This document shows, piece by piece, positions 63,464 to 64,000 of a stretch of 64,000 bases of DNA; the first letter of the stretch is position 1; the number at the start of each line of letters is the position of its first letter. The position numbers and the translations under genes were made by a program. The notes under the pieces are model-generated. The model made no database searches. It was not told where the DNA came from and saw nothing but the letters and a program-made list of their open reading frames with translations. Source of the stretch: Pseudomonadota bacterium (lineage in GTDB: Bacteria > Campylobacterota > Campylobacteria > Campylobacterales > Sulfurospirillaceae); the NCBI GenBank assembly GCA_017860615.1, contig JAGDMU010000008.1, positions 32,011 to 96,010 of the forward strand, given 5' to 3'.

Positions 63464-63701
63464 TGATAAAGTCTAATAAACTTTGAACATTTGCAAATAT
63501 TTTTTCGTACTCTTTAGAATCTGCAATTTTGACACCAAACTCTTTATCCACCGTTAAAACAAGCTCTATAGAATCCACTGAATCAAGCCCTAAACCATTG
63601 TCTCCAAAAAGTGGCATGGTGTCTTCTATATCTTCAGGTGTCATATCTTCTAGTTTTAAATTTTTAATCAAAATCTCTTTAAGGGCTCTCATTTCAACCA
63701 T
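63450..63701 (-). CDS. Acyl carrier protein of the pigment cluster
   Basis: 83 residues. The phosphopantetheine serine is Ser41 in GLGLDSVDSIELVLTV, and the acidic helix II continues with DKEFGVKI. It carries the growing polyene. It is the first gene of the minus-strand operon visible here. Aryl polyene clusters often have two ACPs; a second one is not in this window. Confidence 0.92.
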   Translation of the reverse strand: MVEMRALKEILIKNLKLEDMTPEDIEDTMPLFGDNGLGLDSVDSIELVLTVDKEFGVKIADSKEYEKIFANVQSLLDFINAQK

Positions 63702-64000
63702 AGCACTTTAACCTTTAATTGTGTGATTTATTTTGATTTCAAGTGTACTTTAACCTATCTTGAACTTTTATAAAAAACCTTCTAAGAATAACATTTGTCG
63801 GACATTTTGAGTTCAAATATTGCTAACCTTAAACGCTTTTGTATACGAAGTCAATTTAAAACCTTAATATTATTTTAAACTAATTCCACTATAATGACCG
63901 CAATTTCAGAGCTTCATTAAAAAAGAACTTCACCTAAAACCTACCAGATTTGAGAAATCCTCAGTGAGTATGTAGGTTTTTGCATACGATATTGACGGGT
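63702..64000. other. Right-end spacer with promoter and structured transcript
   Basis: 299 bp without a recognised gene. A TATAAT at 63890-63895 on the plus strand lies 40-90 nt before a stem pairing AAAACCTAC (63936-63944) and GTAGGTTTT (63972-63980), with an inner GATTT/AAATC hairpin. It may be a leader or a small RNA starting a transcription unit beyond the edge. The 5' part is the upstream region of the ACP operon. Confidence 0.4.

Noticed and set aside
1..64000. selC (tRNA-Sec), other tRNA, rRNA or CRISPR arrays
   Set aside because: Looked for in the spacers by eye; no cloverleaf, rRNA-like or repeat-spacer pattern was recognised. selC is probably elsewhere in the genome.

Overview
The window looks like a chromosomal segment of a free-living, formate-respiring member of the Campylobacterota, most like Sulfurospirillum or a close relative. 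That placement rests on an AT-rich genome, an FdhABC formate dehydrogenase linked to a TorD-like chaperone and a small Tat protein, and the overall gene styles. It was made by eye, without a database search. I found no IS element, prophage, CRISPR array, rRNA or tRNA gene.

Left part (1-12,751): a molybdenum/tungsten-related locus organised around a ModE regulator (7147-7920). On the minus strand an overlapping operon runs exbB-exbD-tonB-globin-luciferase-like oxidoreductase-binding protein-FecCD permease-ATPase, followed by a TonB-dependent receptor cut by the window edge. On the plus strand a second cassette holds globin-TonB receptor-binding protein, then a separate methyltransferase. At least five near-consensus ModE-type palindromes lie in front of these transcription units or, in one further case, in front of the formate dehydrogenase maturation genes. 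The simplest reading is TonB-energised uptake of molybdate, tungstate or a complex of them.

12,755-17,833: a one-domain molbindin, then a sulfate importer operon (sbp-cysT-cysW-cysA, minus strand) preceded by a 21-residue leader ORF ending in Cys-Leu-Met-Cys-Cys, a candidate cysteine attenuator. crcB and a DUF190 gene follow. 18,330-22,634: two similar AraC regulators flank a porin-like protein, a YceI protein and a DoxX protein.

22,682-36,666: the formate dehydrogenase region. fdhA contains an in-frame UGA (Sec187) with a SECIS-like hairpin. The same region carries a Tat peptide, a TorD-like chaperone and a multi-cluster ferredoxin on one strand. Divergently there is a binding protein-histidine kinase-response regulator trio run directly into selA and selB, the selenocysteine machinery that fdhA needs.

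36,679-46,374: stress and signalling genes: PsiE-like protein, MarR repressor with two identical operators controlling itself and a YceI-pirin-CDGSH operon, a DUF234 protein, an HD hydrolase, a DsbC-like thiol protein, and a PAS protein with an OmpR-type two-component pair. 46,562-49,220 is an AT-rich MBOAT O-acetyltransferase pair.

49,226-63,701: an aryl-polyene-type pigment cluster in two opposing operons. The plus operon has a dehydratase, glycosyltransferase, acyltransferase, aromatic ammonia-lyase, ketoreductase, membrane protein, LolA-like carrier, MMPL exporter and AMP ligase. The minus operon has an ACP, ketosynthase, chain-length-factor-like protein, dehydratase and hydrolase. A perfect 10-bp palindrome, TTACATGTAA, recurs nine times across the window in genes and spacers without obvious explanation.
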